This document shows, piece after piece, positions 17,647 through 26,426 of a DNA stretch of 43,656 bases. The DNA lies in contig CALXBD010000111.1 in NCBI GenBank assembly GCA_944386445.1, positions 1 through 43,656 on the forward strand, in the 5' to 3' direction. The DNA comes from an uncultured Clostridia bacterium (lineage in GTDB: Bacteria; Bacillota; Clostridia; Oscillospirales; Ruminococcaceae). The notes below the pieces were generated by a model. It made no database searches and was not told where the DNA came from. It saw nothing but the letters and a program-made list of their open reading frames with translations. Numbering within the stretch: position 1 is the stretch's first letter; every line of letters starts with the position of its first letter. The position numbers were made by a program, and so were the translations under genes.

Positions 17647-19725
17647 ATGAGCAAACAAACAATCCAGCTTGAACAGTGGAAATTCCTTCAGGGAACCGGA
17701 GTAAAGGACGCTGAAGGGCTTTTGGCAAAACCCGATGCAGAAGGCTTTATTCGTCTGGAATTGACAGGAGAAAAAAGCCGGATGGGCGGGGTCAGCTGGA
17801 CACCGGAACAATATCTGGTAATTGACATGCTGGCGGATATGGACGCCATGACGACGGTAGACGTTTTGTTTTTCAAGGAAAAGCCTCTGGAAGAAGGGGA
17901 AAGAAATACCTTGAACTATCATATGATTCCTACCCGTCGGGTAAAAATGGTTTTAAAGCTGGATGAGCTGGCTTCCCGCCGCTTCTTCCTTCCGACCCTT
18001 CCGGGCACTTTAAAGGGACATTCCAACGGCCGGCCGACGTCTATTGAGGAAATCAATCGGATCGAGATTTTGGTTCATCCCGGATACAGCCACTATTTTA
18101 ACTCGCTGCGGCTGTATGAGATCTATCTGGCGGATGAGCTGCCGGATATGACGGTGATCGGGGAACCAATGGTGGATGAGTTGGGGCAGTGGATTCAAAA
18201 GGACTGGAATACCAAGACCCACAGCGTGGAGGAACTGGTCACCTATCTTCACAGCGAGTACGAAAAGGCGAAAGAAGGGGCATCGTATCCGGAAGGCTGG
18301 AGCCGGTATGGCGGCTGGCTGGATAAGAAATTCGACACGACCGGATATTTCCATACGCATTATGATGGCCGCCGTTGGTGGCTGGTGGACCCGGATGGAT
18401 ATGCGTTCATTTCCAACGGTGTCTGCTACGGCTCCCGGATGGGCGTACATGGCTTTGTGGATCGGATGGAGAATCTCTTTTCCTGGCTGCCTGCTAAGGA
18501 TGATCCGGAGTATCGGGACGCATGGACGACTGCCGACCAGATCGCGGAATTTGTCAAGCGCAACGGCGCGGAAGCCGGAAAGGGCAGATATATGTTCAAC
18601 TTTGCCCGAGCCAATATGATCCGAGCTTTCGGAGCTGACGGATGGTGGAATGCCTGGGTCACCATCAATGCCGCCCGGCTGAAAAACTGGGGCTTTAACA
18701 CCATCGGCGTAGGAGTAAACAACTATTTTGACGAACATGTTATGGAATATCTGGCCAAAGCGGAGATTCCGTTTGTCTGGACACTGAAGGAGTTCCCGCA
18801 GACAAAAGAGAAAATTTTCCGAGATTTCCCCGACGTTTACGCGGAGGAGTACGCGGAAAATTCCCGGATCTTTGCGGAGAATCAGCTTTCTCCCTTCGTC
18901 GGAAACCCGTACATGATCGGTTACTTTGTCAATAATGAACCGGAGTGGAAGTTCCAGTATATCAACCTGGCGGAGCGTACCTTTGCGCATCCTTCACATC
19001 TGGCAACGAAGGATGCTCTGATCGGCTGGCTGAAGGAGAAATATGGGACGGTTTCCGCTTTGAACGCAGCATGGAACCGGCAATATGCAGCCTTCGAGGA
19101 CTTGCTGAAGCCGGAAGAAATGCTGGATACGTCCAGCGAGGCAGCTGCAGAGGATTTTGCCCAGATGCACGCTGTTTTGTTGGAAAAGTATGCTCAGGTA
19201 CCCGGAGATGCCCTGCATAAGGTGGATCCGAACCATCTGAATTTGGGAATGCGGTTTTCCAGCGTCAGCGAGCGAGAAATGGCCGGTTGCGAGTGTTATG
19301 ATGTATTTTCCTTCAACCGGTATGCTCCCAATGCCACAGAATCCCTGGAATTGGCTTCGTCTATCAGCAATATGCCGATGATTATCGGCGAATGGCATAT
19401 CGGCGGAGGCGATAAGGGGCTTTTGTCCAATGGGCTTCTTTCTGCTCCCACGCAGGAAGAGCGCGGGAAAGCATGCGCTTTCTATATGGAAGGAGCGATC
19501 AGCAATCCCAATTGCGTCGGACTTCATTATTTTGAAATGAACGACCAGCCGTTGCTGGGGCGTTTCGATGGGGAGTGCATGGAGCACGGTATCATCGATA
19601 TCTGCAACCGGCCTTTTGACGAACTGGTAGCACATTTCAAGGACGTTTCATCGAAGCTTTATGCTTTGGCGGACGGACAGGAAGAACCTACCCAGATTCA
19701 AGGAACCATCTGGTACAGCCGCTAA
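17647..19725 (+). CDS. GH50/agarase-like glycoside hydrolase, cytoplasmic
   Basis: The 692-residue protein has a beta-sandwich-like N-terminal region (about 1-190) and a TIM-barrel hydrolase domain of clan GH-A type. The probable acid/base is Glu431 in GYFVNNEPEW and the probable nucleophile Glu582 in MIIGEWHIGGGDKG; the pair resembles GH50 beta-agarases as I recall them, though GH42-like families were considered. There is no signal peptide, so it should act on imported oligosaccharides. GGAGAG precedes ATG 17647. It heads the enzyme section of the operon. Agar as substrate is unproven: no GH117 or sulfatase gene is present in the window. Confidence 0.72.
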   Translation: MSKQTIQLEQWKFLQGTGVKDAEGLLAKPDAEGFIRLELTGEKSRMGGVSWTPEQYLVIDMLADMDAMTTVDVLFFKEKPLEEGERNTLNYHMIPTRRVKMVLKLDELASRRFFLPTLPGTLKGHSNGRPTSIEEINRIEILVHPGYSHYFNSLRLYEIYLADELPDMTVIGEPMVDELGQWIQKDWNTKTHSVEELVTYLHSEYEKAKEGASYPEGWSRYGGWLDKKFDTTGYFHTHYDGRRWWLVDPDGYAFISNGVCYGSRMGVHGFVDRMENLFSWLPAKDDPEYRDAWTTADQIAEFVKRNGAEAGKGRYMFNFARANMIRAFGADGWWNAWVTINAARLKNWGFNTIGVGVNNYFDEHVMEYLAKAEIPFVWTLKEFPQTKEKIFRDFPDVYAEEYAENSRIFAENQLSPFVGNPYMIGYFVNNEPEWKFQYINLAERTFAHPSHLATKDALIGWLKEKYGTVSALNAAWNRQYAAFEDLLKPEEMLDTSSEAAAEDFAQMHAVLLEKYAQVPGDALHKVDPNHLNLGMRFSSVSEREMAGCECYDVFSFNRYAPNATESLELASSISNMPMIIGEWHIGGGDKGLLSNGLLSAPTQEERGKACAFYMEGAISNPNCVGLHYFEMNDQPLLGRFDGECMEHGIIDICNRPFDELVAHFKDVSSKLYALADGQEEPTQIQGTIWYSR

Positions 19726-19738
19726 GGAGGAAAGTAAA

Positions 19739-20563
19739 ATGATCGATTTTAAACTGGACAATCACGAGAATAGCCTTTTGCCGGAAGGATATTCCTGGAA
19801 GTTGGTTTGGCATGACGAGTTTGACGGCACGGAGTTGGATCGCAGCAAATGGGATTTCCGGCTCCATTTGATGCAGAAGAGACACAAAACCTTTACCGAT
19901 GAAGGCGCAGTTCTGGACGGCAACAGCAATCTGCTGCTGAAGCTGATCAAAAAAGACGGACAATTCTATTCACCGCATCTTCAGACCGGAGAAAACTTCA
20001 TGGACCGGCCTGTGGAAAAAGGAGATGGGGATTACTCCAAACAATTAAGTTGGCCCATTGCTAAACTCAACGAGCCGAAATTCCTCCATCGGTACGGATA
20101 TTATGAGATCCGCTGCAAATTCCAGCAGCAGCCTGGTTGGTGGTCGGCATTCTGGCTGCAGTCGCCGATCATCGGATGCTGCCTTGACCCTGGGATTGCC
20201 GGCGTAGAGCTGGATATCATGGAGAATTTCACCCGGGATGGCGTTATCAGCCACAATCATCACTGGAATGGCTATGGTGTCCAGCATGAATGGGTTGGTT
20301 CTGGAAATATCCAGACAGAGGAGACGGAGGACGGATACCATCGTTTCGGATTGCACTGGCGTCCGGACGGATATACCTATTATGTGGACGGAAAAGAAAC
20401 ATGGCATATTGACGGGCCAGTGTCTCATACTCCGGAGTTCATTCTGGTTTCTACGGAGTGTATGGGATACCGGGATGGCGATCATCCCAGTGAAGCATTG
20501 GCTGCTGTTACAGAAGATGACGCATTTGTAGTGGATTATGTTCGGGTATTTGACGAGGTATGA
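19739..20563 (+). CDS. Glycoside hydrolase family 16 protein, cytoplasmic
   Basis: GH16 enzymes cleave beta-1,3/1,4 bonds in glucans and galactans (lichenase, laminarinase, agarase, porphyranase, keratan-type endo-beta-galactosidase). The 274-residue protein carries the catalytic ExDxxE motif as ELDIME, with Glu157 nucleophile, Asp159 and Glu162 acid/base. WHDEFDGTELD near residue 24 and GYYEIRCKFQQQPGWWSAFWL before the active site are typical. ATG 19739 is chosen because AAGGAGG overlaps the stop of the previous gene; the longer frame from 19661 lies inside that gene. There is no signal peptide, which is uncommon for GH16 and implies an intracellular oligosaccharide substrate. Confidence 0.93.
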   Translation: MIDFKLDNHENSLLPEGYSWKLVWHDEFDGTELDRSKWDFRLHLMQKRHKTFTDEGAVLDGNSNLLLKLIKKDGQFYSPHLQTGENFMDRPVEKGDGDYSKQLSWPIAKLNEPKFLHRYGYYEIRCKFQQQPGWWSAFWLQSPIIGCCLDPGIAGVELDIMENFTRDGVISHNHHWNGYGVQHEWVGSGNIQTEETEDGYHRFGLHWRPDGYTYYVDGKETWHIDGPVSHTPEFILVSTECMGYRDGDHPSEALAAVTEDDAFVVDYVRVFDEV

Positions 20564-20575
20564 GGAGGAATCCTT

Positions 20576-22672
20576 ATGTATCAGTTGAAGAACGAATTCC
20601 TGACTGCCGGGTTTGATGATCAGGCCCGGCTGGTCTTTTTGGAAAACAATCAGCGGGGTACGGGGAATATCGTGGATTCTCCGGCCAAAGATGGCTTCCA
20701 GATGGTATTCTGCAAAGGTGAGGACTGGGAAAACGCGGTTTTTGGTCATGAGCAGGTTTTTACTGTCCGGGAAGAAGAAAATCGCCTGACTTTTTTCTGC
20801 GGGCAGTGTCTGTCTGAGCGGGCTGCGGCCCAGGTCGGTGTTACACTGACGGTAGAACTTGACGGCGCGCATTTGAATTTTGGGGCGTCGCTGCAAAATG
20901 AGGATGACGTATTGGTCACGGATTTTACATATCCGGTAATCGGGACGATCAAATCATTAGGCAGTGAAACTCCGCCGGCTTTGCTCTTCCCCTGCCATTG
21001 CGGCGAGCGTTATTCCAATGTAGGGGAATATCTGTCCCGGATACCGCGTTCCCGGGAAGCCCATCCCCAAAGTCTTTCCCTCAGCTATCCCGGCGGCCAC
21101 GGCCGTGGAGGAAGCATGCAGTGGATCGCCTTGACAGATGACCGTCAGACCTTGGCTTTTTCCGGACGGGATACGCTTTTTTACACCTCTGAATTCAGGG
21201 TGGAAGGGACTGCCGGCGACCGGGGCGCTGTCACTATGATGCTGACAAAGCTCCCCTTTGTCAAAGCAGGGGAGACCTGGGAAGCTCCGCCCGTGTTAGT
21301 CAGCCTTTATGCGGGAGATTGGCATCAGGCGGCCCGGGAATATCGGGAGTGGGCGGAAACCTGGCGCAATGTGCATCCCAAACCGGAATGGATCAAAGAT
21401 ATGCGGGGCTATTTCCTGGTGATCAATAAGCAGCAGTTCGGTACGGAGATGTGGCGCTATGATGAGCTACCCAAACTTTACGAATTGGCTCAGGCCCACG
21501 GCTTTGATACTTTAGGGCTGTTCGGCTGGTACGATTCCGGCCATGACAACCAGTATCCGGACCTGAAGGTCAGCGACTCTCTGGGCGGAGCGGAGTGCCT
21601 GAAGGAGAATATCCGCAAGGTCCAGGCATCCGGCGGACACGTGACGCTGTATCAGCAGGGGCACCTCATTGATGTTACCACTGATTTTTACAAAAACGGC
21701 GGCAGCCGGTATGAATCGGTGAGCCGATGGGGAATGCCATATTTTGAAAGCTATAATAAATCTCATAAAAGCCAGTTTTTGGCCAACTATACCAATAAAA
21801 CCTTTTCCAATGCCTGCCCCAGCTGTCCGGAGTGGCAGGAACTGATGGAGGAAAAGGCAAAATTTGTTGCCGAGTTCGGAGCAGATGGCGTTTTGTACGA
21901 CCAGATCGGTGGGATGTACGCGTATCCTTGCTTCAACGAAGAACACCCTCATGCATTGGGAAAACCATCCCTTTCCATGTCTCAGGGACGGATCCAGCTG
22001 TTAGACCGTATCCAGAAGCAGACCAAGCAAATCAGCCCGGAATTCTGCTTCATGACGGAGCATGTCACGGATCTGTATTCGGCGTTTGTGGATTGTCTGC
22101 ACGGAATGTATCTGGGGCCGTTTCCGCAGGGCGCCCGTGAAAAACTTGCAGAAGGCACAGAGCCGGAATGTGTCAATTACCCTGAATTGTTCCGCTATTG
22201 CTTCCCATCCACCGACGTGACATTGCGCAACTGCAATCCCTATGTTCCGCCGCGGGCAGCCAATTATACCTTCCTGTTCGGCCTGAAAATGGAAATGGAG
22301 GTCCGCTACCAGGACGACAAGGACGATATATTGGCGGATCGCTGGCCGGAATACCGGGAATACGTAAAAAAGGTTGACAGCCTGCGGGCCAGATACTGGG
22401 ATATTTTCAGCCGGGGAGAATTTGTAGATGAAGATCCGTTGGAAAACGCCTGCCCGGGACTGCTGGCGAAAGCCTTTGTCAGCGGAAACCACATGGTCAC
22501 GGCCCTTTGGAACGATTCGGAGCAGCCGGTTTGGCTGAAAGGGTTCCGTGCTCCCGGCTGGGGGGCAACAGAGGCGGCTACAGTGGATGCAGCGTACTCA
22601 TCGCTGCCGGAGCAGTTGGGGCCGGGAGAAATCCTTGCCGTTCTGTGGGAAAAGGAAGGGAAGGTGAACTGA
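20576..22672 (+). CDS. Putative glycosidase, DUF6259-like, copy 1
   Basis: The 698-residue protein resembles a family I recall as DUF6259, large proteins of uncharacterised function found in glycan loci. Layout: N-terminal beta-rich region (1-250), a TIM-barrel-like middle with LFGWYDSGHDNQYPDL, YQQGHLIDVTTDFY, then GADGVLYDQIGG (Asp442) and FCFMTEHVTDLYS (Glu495), and a C-terminal beta domain. Asp442 and Glu495 lie at strand-end-like positions and are shared with copy 2, so they are the best catalytic candidates. There is no signal peptide. GAGGAGG overlaps the GH16 stop. It directly abuts its paralogue. Function as a hydrolase is inference. Confidence 0.75.
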   Translation: MYQLKNEFLTAGFDDQARLVFLENNQRGTGNIVDSPAKDGFQMVFCKGEDWENAVFGHEQVFTVREEENRLTFFCGQCLSERAAAQVGVTLTVELDGAHLNFGASLQNEDDVLVTDFTYPVIGTIKSLGSETPPALLFPCHCGERYSNVGEYLSRIPRSREAHPQSLSLSYPGGHGRGGSMQWIALTDDRQTLAFSGRDTLFYTSEFRVEGTAGDRGAVTMMLTKLPFVKAGETWEAPPVLVSLYAGDWHQAAREYREWAETWRNVHPKPEWIKDMRGYFLVINKQQFGTEMWRYDELPKLYELAQAHGFDTLGLFGWYDSGHDNQYPDLKVSDSLGGAECLKENIRKVQASGGHVTLYQQGHLIDVTTDFYKNGGSRYESVSRWGMPYFESYNKSHKSQFLANYTNKTFSNACPSCPEWQELMEEKAKFVAEFGADGVLYDQIGGMYAYPCFNEEHPHALGKPSLSMSQGRIQLLDRIQKQTKQISPEFCFMTEHVTDLYSAFVDCLHGMYLGPFPQGAREKLAEGTEPECVNYPELFRYCFPSTDVTLRNCNPYVPPRAANYTFLFGLKMEMEVRYQDDKDDILADRWPEYREYVKKVDSLRARYWDIFSRGEFVDEDPLENACPGLLAKAFVSGNHMVTALWNDSEQPVWLKGFRAPGWGATEAATVDAAYSSLPEQLGPGEILAVLWEKEGKVN

Positions 22673-24730
22673 ATGTATCGTCTGGAAAACGCCTGTCTTT
22701 CGGCGGAGTTTGACGACCGGGGACGGTTGACAGAGCTGGCATGTTCGGAATACAATGTGATTGATTCCCCGGCCGCAGACAGCTTCCGGCTAGTGTTCCG
22801 AAAAGGCGGGAACTGGGAAAACGTGGTTTTTGGCCACGAGCAGGAGTTCAATACCGACCTGTCCGGGGATGAGTTGCGGTTCCATGCGGAACGTCTCCGC
22901 TGCCGGGACGGTTCTTCTGCGGAGATTGCACTGACGCTGGTAGTGAAGCTTACAGAGGATCGCCTGCGGTTTTGGGCCGAAATTGACAACCGGGATGAGG
23001 ATGCCCTGATTACGGATTTTGAGTATCCCAATGTCGGCGTGATCAAATCCCTGGGCGGCGGGAAGCCGGCGTTGCTTTTCCCCAACCAGAGCGGTACCCG
23101 GATTTCCAATATCGGAGAATACCTGTCCCGTCGCGGTCCCAGCCGGGAGCAGGGAAACTGTACCTTCAGCGAGACCTATCCCGGCCATGCATCCATGCAG
23201 TGGATGGCGTTGGAAGACAGCGGGTACACGCTGTTCCTTACCAGCTATGACGCGGAACATTATGTGACTGCAATGACTGCCCGGGGAAGCGTTGAAGACA
23301 GGGGCGCTGTCACCTTGCTTTTTGACAAGATGGCCTTTGTGAAGCCCGGGGAACATTGGGAGTACCCTGAAGCTGCCCTGATGCTTTATCAGGGTTCATG
23401 GCGCAGGGGCGCTGATGCATATGTAGCATGGTCGCGGACCTGGCGGCCTGTTCATAAGGTGCCGGATTGGGTCCGGAATATGACAGGTTATTATCTGGTC
23501 ATTATGAAGCAGCAGTACGGCAGTGAAATGTGGCCGTATTCTTCTATCCCGCAGCTTTACGCTATGGCCCGGGAAAATGGCTGCGATACGGTGGGCTTAT
23601 TCGGATGGTACGATTCCGGTCATGATAACCAGTACCCAGACCTGAAGGAGAGCCAGTCTATGGGCGGCGCCGAAGCCCTGCGGGAAGGAATCCGTCAGGT
23701 GCGGCAGCAGGGCGGAAATGTAACGCTGTATCATCAGGGGCACCTCATTGATGTTTCCACGGAATTCTATCGGAAAACTGGAAATCGAATCATTACCCGC
23801 AGTAAAGACGGGATGCCTTATTATGAACAACATAATAAGGCGCATAACAGTACCTATCTGCGGCTGTTTACCAGGAAAACCTTTACGACAGCCTGCCCCT
23901 GCTGTCCGGAGTGGCAGGAAGTGATGAAGGAAAAAACCGAATGGATTGCTTCTTTTGGCCCCAGCGGAGTCCTTTTCGACCAAATCGGAGGGATCCCGCC
24001 TCGCCCGTGCTTTGATGAGCGGCATCCGCATCCCAAGGGGAAGCCGTCCTTGTCGGTATCCGGGGGCCGAAAGCAGCTTCTGGACGTGATCCAAAAGCGC
24101 AGCAAGGAGATCGACTCGGAATACGCCTTTTTCAGCGAGCATATTACCGATATTTATTCGGCTTACCTGGACGCGCTCCATGGTATCTCCGCTTATCCCG
24201 GCGAGGAAGGGGAACGAATTGAGACAAGTGATGAGCCCATGCAGCAAAATTATCCGGAGCTGTTCCGGTATTGCTTCCCGGAGGTTGTGATTACGCTGCG
24301 GAACCAGCGGCCCTGGATTGAGCGACGGGCTGTCAACTATGCGGCGGTTTTTGGATTCCGGTATGAGATGGAGGTCCGTTATGAGGCCGACCGTCAGGAC
24401 GTTTTGGCAAACCGGTATCAGCAAGAAGCTCTTTACGCTAGAAGGATAACAGAACTGCGGAAGCGGCATTGGAATTTGGTGGGGATCGGACAATTTGTCG
24501 ATACACAGCCGTTGGAGCAGAAGAATCCCGCGATCATCGCAAAAGGATATGAAAACGGGGATCAGCTGGCGGTAGTCCTTTGGAATGACAGTTCTGAAGA
24601 GCAGGCGTTAGCGCTGACGGTGCCGGGCTGGACGCTGGAGGAAACAGATACAGAAAATGGCCCCGTGAGTGGGATTCCGGCGAAAATGGCGCCTCAGCAG
24701 CTGCTGGTCTGCGTTTATCGAAAGGAATGA
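22673..24730 (+). CDS. Putative glycosidase, DUF6259-like, copy 2
   Basis: The 685-residue product is a diverged tandem paralogue of the preceding gene, collinear over its whole length; by eye about half of residues match in the core (LFGWYDSGHDNQYPDL and YPELFRYCFP are identical). Candidate catalytic residues are Asp436 in GVLFDQIGG and Glu489 in AFFSEHITDIYS. The start ATG immediately follows the previous TGA, with AAGGTG upstream, so translation is coupled. Differences cluster at the N-terminus and after the Asp motif, consistent with a changed specificity. No signal peptide is visible. Confidence 0.75.
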   Translation: MYRLENACLSAEFDDRGRLTELACSEYNVIDSPAADSFRLVFRKGGNWENVVFGHEQEFNTDLSGDELRFHAERLRCRDGSSAEIALTLVVKLTEDRLRFWAEIDNRDEDALITDFEYPNVGVIKSLGGGKPALLFPNQSGTRISNIGEYLSRRGPSREQGNCTFSETYPGHASMQWMALEDSGYTLFLTSYDAEHYVTAMTARGSVEDRGAVTLLFDKMAFVKPGEHWEYPEAALMLYQGSWRRGADAYVAWSRTWRPVHKVPDWVRNMTGYYLVIMKQQYGSEMWPYSSIPQLYAMARENGCDTVGLFGWYDSGHDNQYPDLKESQSMGGAEALREGIRQVRQQGGNVTLYHQGHLIDVSTEFYRKTGNRIITRSKDGMPYYEQHNKAHNSTYLRLFTRKTFTTACPCCPEWQEVMKEKTEWIASFGPSGVLFDQIGGIPPRPCFDERHPHPKGKPSLSVSGGRKQLLDVIQKRSKEIDSEYAFFSEHITDIYSAYLDALHGISAYPGEEGERIETSDEPMQQNYPELFRYCFPEVVITLRNQRPWIERRAVNYAAVFGFRYEMEVRYEADRQDVLANRYQQEALYARRITELRKRHWNLVGIGQFVDTQPLEQKNPAIIAKGYENGDQLAVVLWNDSSEEQALALTVPGWTLEETDTENGPVSGIPAKMAPQQLLVCVYRKE

Positions 24731-24737
24731 GAAAGAA

Positions 24738-25568
24738 ATGATTGTTCTTGAAACAGGAGCCTGGCAGGCGGCAATCTGGCCGGAACGAGGAGCCCGGGTT
24801 ATGCGGCTTGCCTTCCATGGGCAGCCTATATTGAGAGAACCGGTTTCTTCAGAAGACCTGGACAAAAACCCAATGGTTTATGGGATTCCGTTTCTATTTC
24901 CTCCGAATCGGACAGACGGCGGTAGATTTTCCTTTGAAGGCAAAGAGTATCGCCTTCCTGTCAATGAACCCCAATGGAACAATCATATTCATGGCCTGTT
25001 TGCGGACGCACCTTTTGAAGTGGTCGAGGAAGGAAAAGATCGACTGCTTACAAAAGTGGAAAATAAGGGGAATTTGTTTCCGTTCCCTTGTAGGGTGGAA
25101 ATGCTGGACCTTCTTACAGAGAAAGGGTTCCGGCGGGAAACGAGGATCATAAATACCGGTTCCGGGAGAATGCCGGTGGAGATCGCGTTCCATACAACCT
25201 TTGCCAGTGGGGAATCGGTTCAGGTTCCGCTGGCTCTCCGCTGGGAAACCGATGAACGTTACCTGCCAACGGGACGCATGCTTGCCTTATCCTCTTGGGA
25301 GGAGCAGCTTTGCTTGGGAGCGGATACCAGAGGGCAGATCGTGTCAGGATTTTATACGGCCGCGGGACATACCGCCCAGATTGGAGATTTCCTCTATACG
25401 GTATCGGAAAATTTTACGGATTGGATCACCTTTAACGGTAAAGGGCAGGAATGGATCTGTCTGGAGCCGCAGAGCGGGCCAGTCAATGGGTTGAATCTTC
25501 CAGGAGGATGTACTGTTTTGGAACCGGGAGAAGAGATCAGCTTTTGGCAGGAAATTCGAAAAAATTAA
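24738..25568 (+). CDS. Aldose 1-epimerase family protein
   Basis: This 276-residue galactose-mutarotase-like protein interconverts alpha and beta anomers of free sugars. The likely catalytic residues are His83 or His85 in NNHIHGLFAD and Glu243 in CLEPQSGPVNGLN; FLFPPNRTDGGRF matches the family's N-terminal substrate loop. ATG 24738 follows AAAGGA near the stop of the preceding gene; the longer frame from 24669 would overlap that gene by 62 bases. It is the last gene of the rightward arm. Its role would be to supply the right anomer to the isomerase or kinase of the leftward arm. Confidence 0.9.
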   Translation: MIVLETGAWQAAIWPERGARVMRLAFHGQPILREPVSSEDLDKNPMVYGIPFLFPPNRTDGGRFSFEGKEYRLPVNEPQWNNHIHGLFADAPFEVVEEGKDRLLTKVENKGNLFPFPCRVEMLDLLTEKGFRRETRIINTGSGRMPVEIAFHTTFASGESVQVPLALRWETDERYLPTGRMLALSSWEEQLCLGADTRGQIVSGFYTAAGHTAQIGDFLYTVSENFTDWITFNGKGQEWICLEPQSGPVNGLNLPGGCTVLEPGEEISFWQEIRKN

Positions 25569-25580
25569 TGCTATTGTAAG

Positions 25581-25614
25581 ATGTCCGGAAGACCATTGAG
25601 AATCTTCCGGACAT
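25581..25614 (+). terminator. Strong hairpin closing the glycan operon
   Basis: A perfect 12-bp stem, ATGTCCGGAAGA with TCTTCCGGACAT, has a 10-base loop. No T-run follows, so it may stabilise the 3' end or terminate imperfectly. Confidence 0.65.
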
Positions 25615-25694
25615 CCGCATATATGGGAACACATCATAAGTTATTACATAGTATGGAAAGAAGGTAACCAGTGTATAGAGAAAGGGGGAGAATT

Positions 25695-26366
25695 ATGGAT
25701 TGCGAAGATTTTCCCAAGATGAATGTGATACATTGTTCCCGGAATCAGCCAGCACCAAGCTGCAGATGTTTTCCGGAATGCTGTAGTTTATGTCCGGCAG
25801 GCCCACAGGGAGAGGCAGCAACGATACAAATTGGTACGGTAACTACAGGGGCGCCCGGAACGGAGGCGGAGGTAACCAACAGCGGAACGGAGCAGAATGC
25901 TATTTTAAATTTCGTGATTCCAAGCGGGGAGTCTGGCAGCAGCGCGCCGCCAGAATTTTTGACAGCATATTCTACGCCGCCTCAGCCGGGAAATTCGGGA
26001 GAGGCATTGATTTTTGATCGGAACGCCGCTTCCAACGGAACGGCAGTGACGCATACAGTGAATACGGCGGATGTAGTGATTCAGCAGCCCGGCTATTATA
26101 GCGTTTCTTTTCATGGCATGGTTTCCCCCATCGGCACAAATTTTCCTTTAGCCATTCTGTTATATCTGGAGCAGAACGGCAGCAGTGTTGCGGGAACAGG
26201 TGTGCGTCACATCTTTCAGACATCTGCTGAAACCAGCAATCTTGCATTTACGCAGATCATTGAAGTAGACACCGTACCGACTACATTGAATATTGTCACC
26301 CAAGGGGGATCAATCCTATACAGCGACGCAACTATAACAGTAAATAAGATAGGAACAATTGAATAA
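25695..26366 (+). CDS. Cysteine-rich BclA/C1q-like surface protein
   Basis: This 223-residue protein has a cysteine-rich start (seven Cys within about residues 13-34, including CRCFPECCSLCPAGPQG), a short Gly/Pro/Glu/Thr-rich linker (GAPGTEAEVTNSGTEQ), and a C-terminal jelly-roll-like domain (about 95-223) like the C1q/BclA trimer domain of exosporium proteins. The collagen GXY tract that normally joins such parts is almost absent. The start follows GGGGGAG at 25684-25690. A spore-coat or exosporium role is plausible because sporulation genes are nearby in the window, but is inference. Confidence 0.7.
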   Translation: MDCEDFPKMNVIHCSRNQPAPSCRCFPECCSLCPAGPQGEAATIQIGTVTTGAPGTEAEVTNSGTEQNAILNFVIPSGESGSSAPPEFLTAYSTPPQPGNSGEALIFDRNAASNGTAVTHTVNTADVVIQQPGYYSVSFHGMVSPIGTNFPLAILLYLEQNGSSVAGTGVRHIFQTSAETSNLAFTQIIEVDTVPTTLNIVTQGGSILYSDATITVNKIGTIE

Positions 26367-26393
26367 ATTTCGGTAGAGTGTGCCTGCAAAAAG

Positions 26394-26420
26394 AAGACAG
26401 CCTTTGAAAGGCTGTCTTTT
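26394..26420. terminator. Terminator between surface protein and XRE remnant
   Basis: AAGACAGCCT pairs with AGGCTGTCTT around a 5-base loop, followed by TTTT. Confidence 0.85.
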
Positions 26421-26426
26421 GGCATA

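Noticed and set aside
16667-17728. Antisense frame of 353 codons opposite the sugar-binding lipoprotein
   Set aside because: The forward gene has a signal peptide, lipobox and family motifs; the antisense frame has no start context and no motif.
25581-25614. The 12-bp inverted repeat as a transposon end
   Set aside because: There is one copy only, no transposase or target duplication is nearby, and it directly follows an operon end, so a 3' hairpin is simpler.
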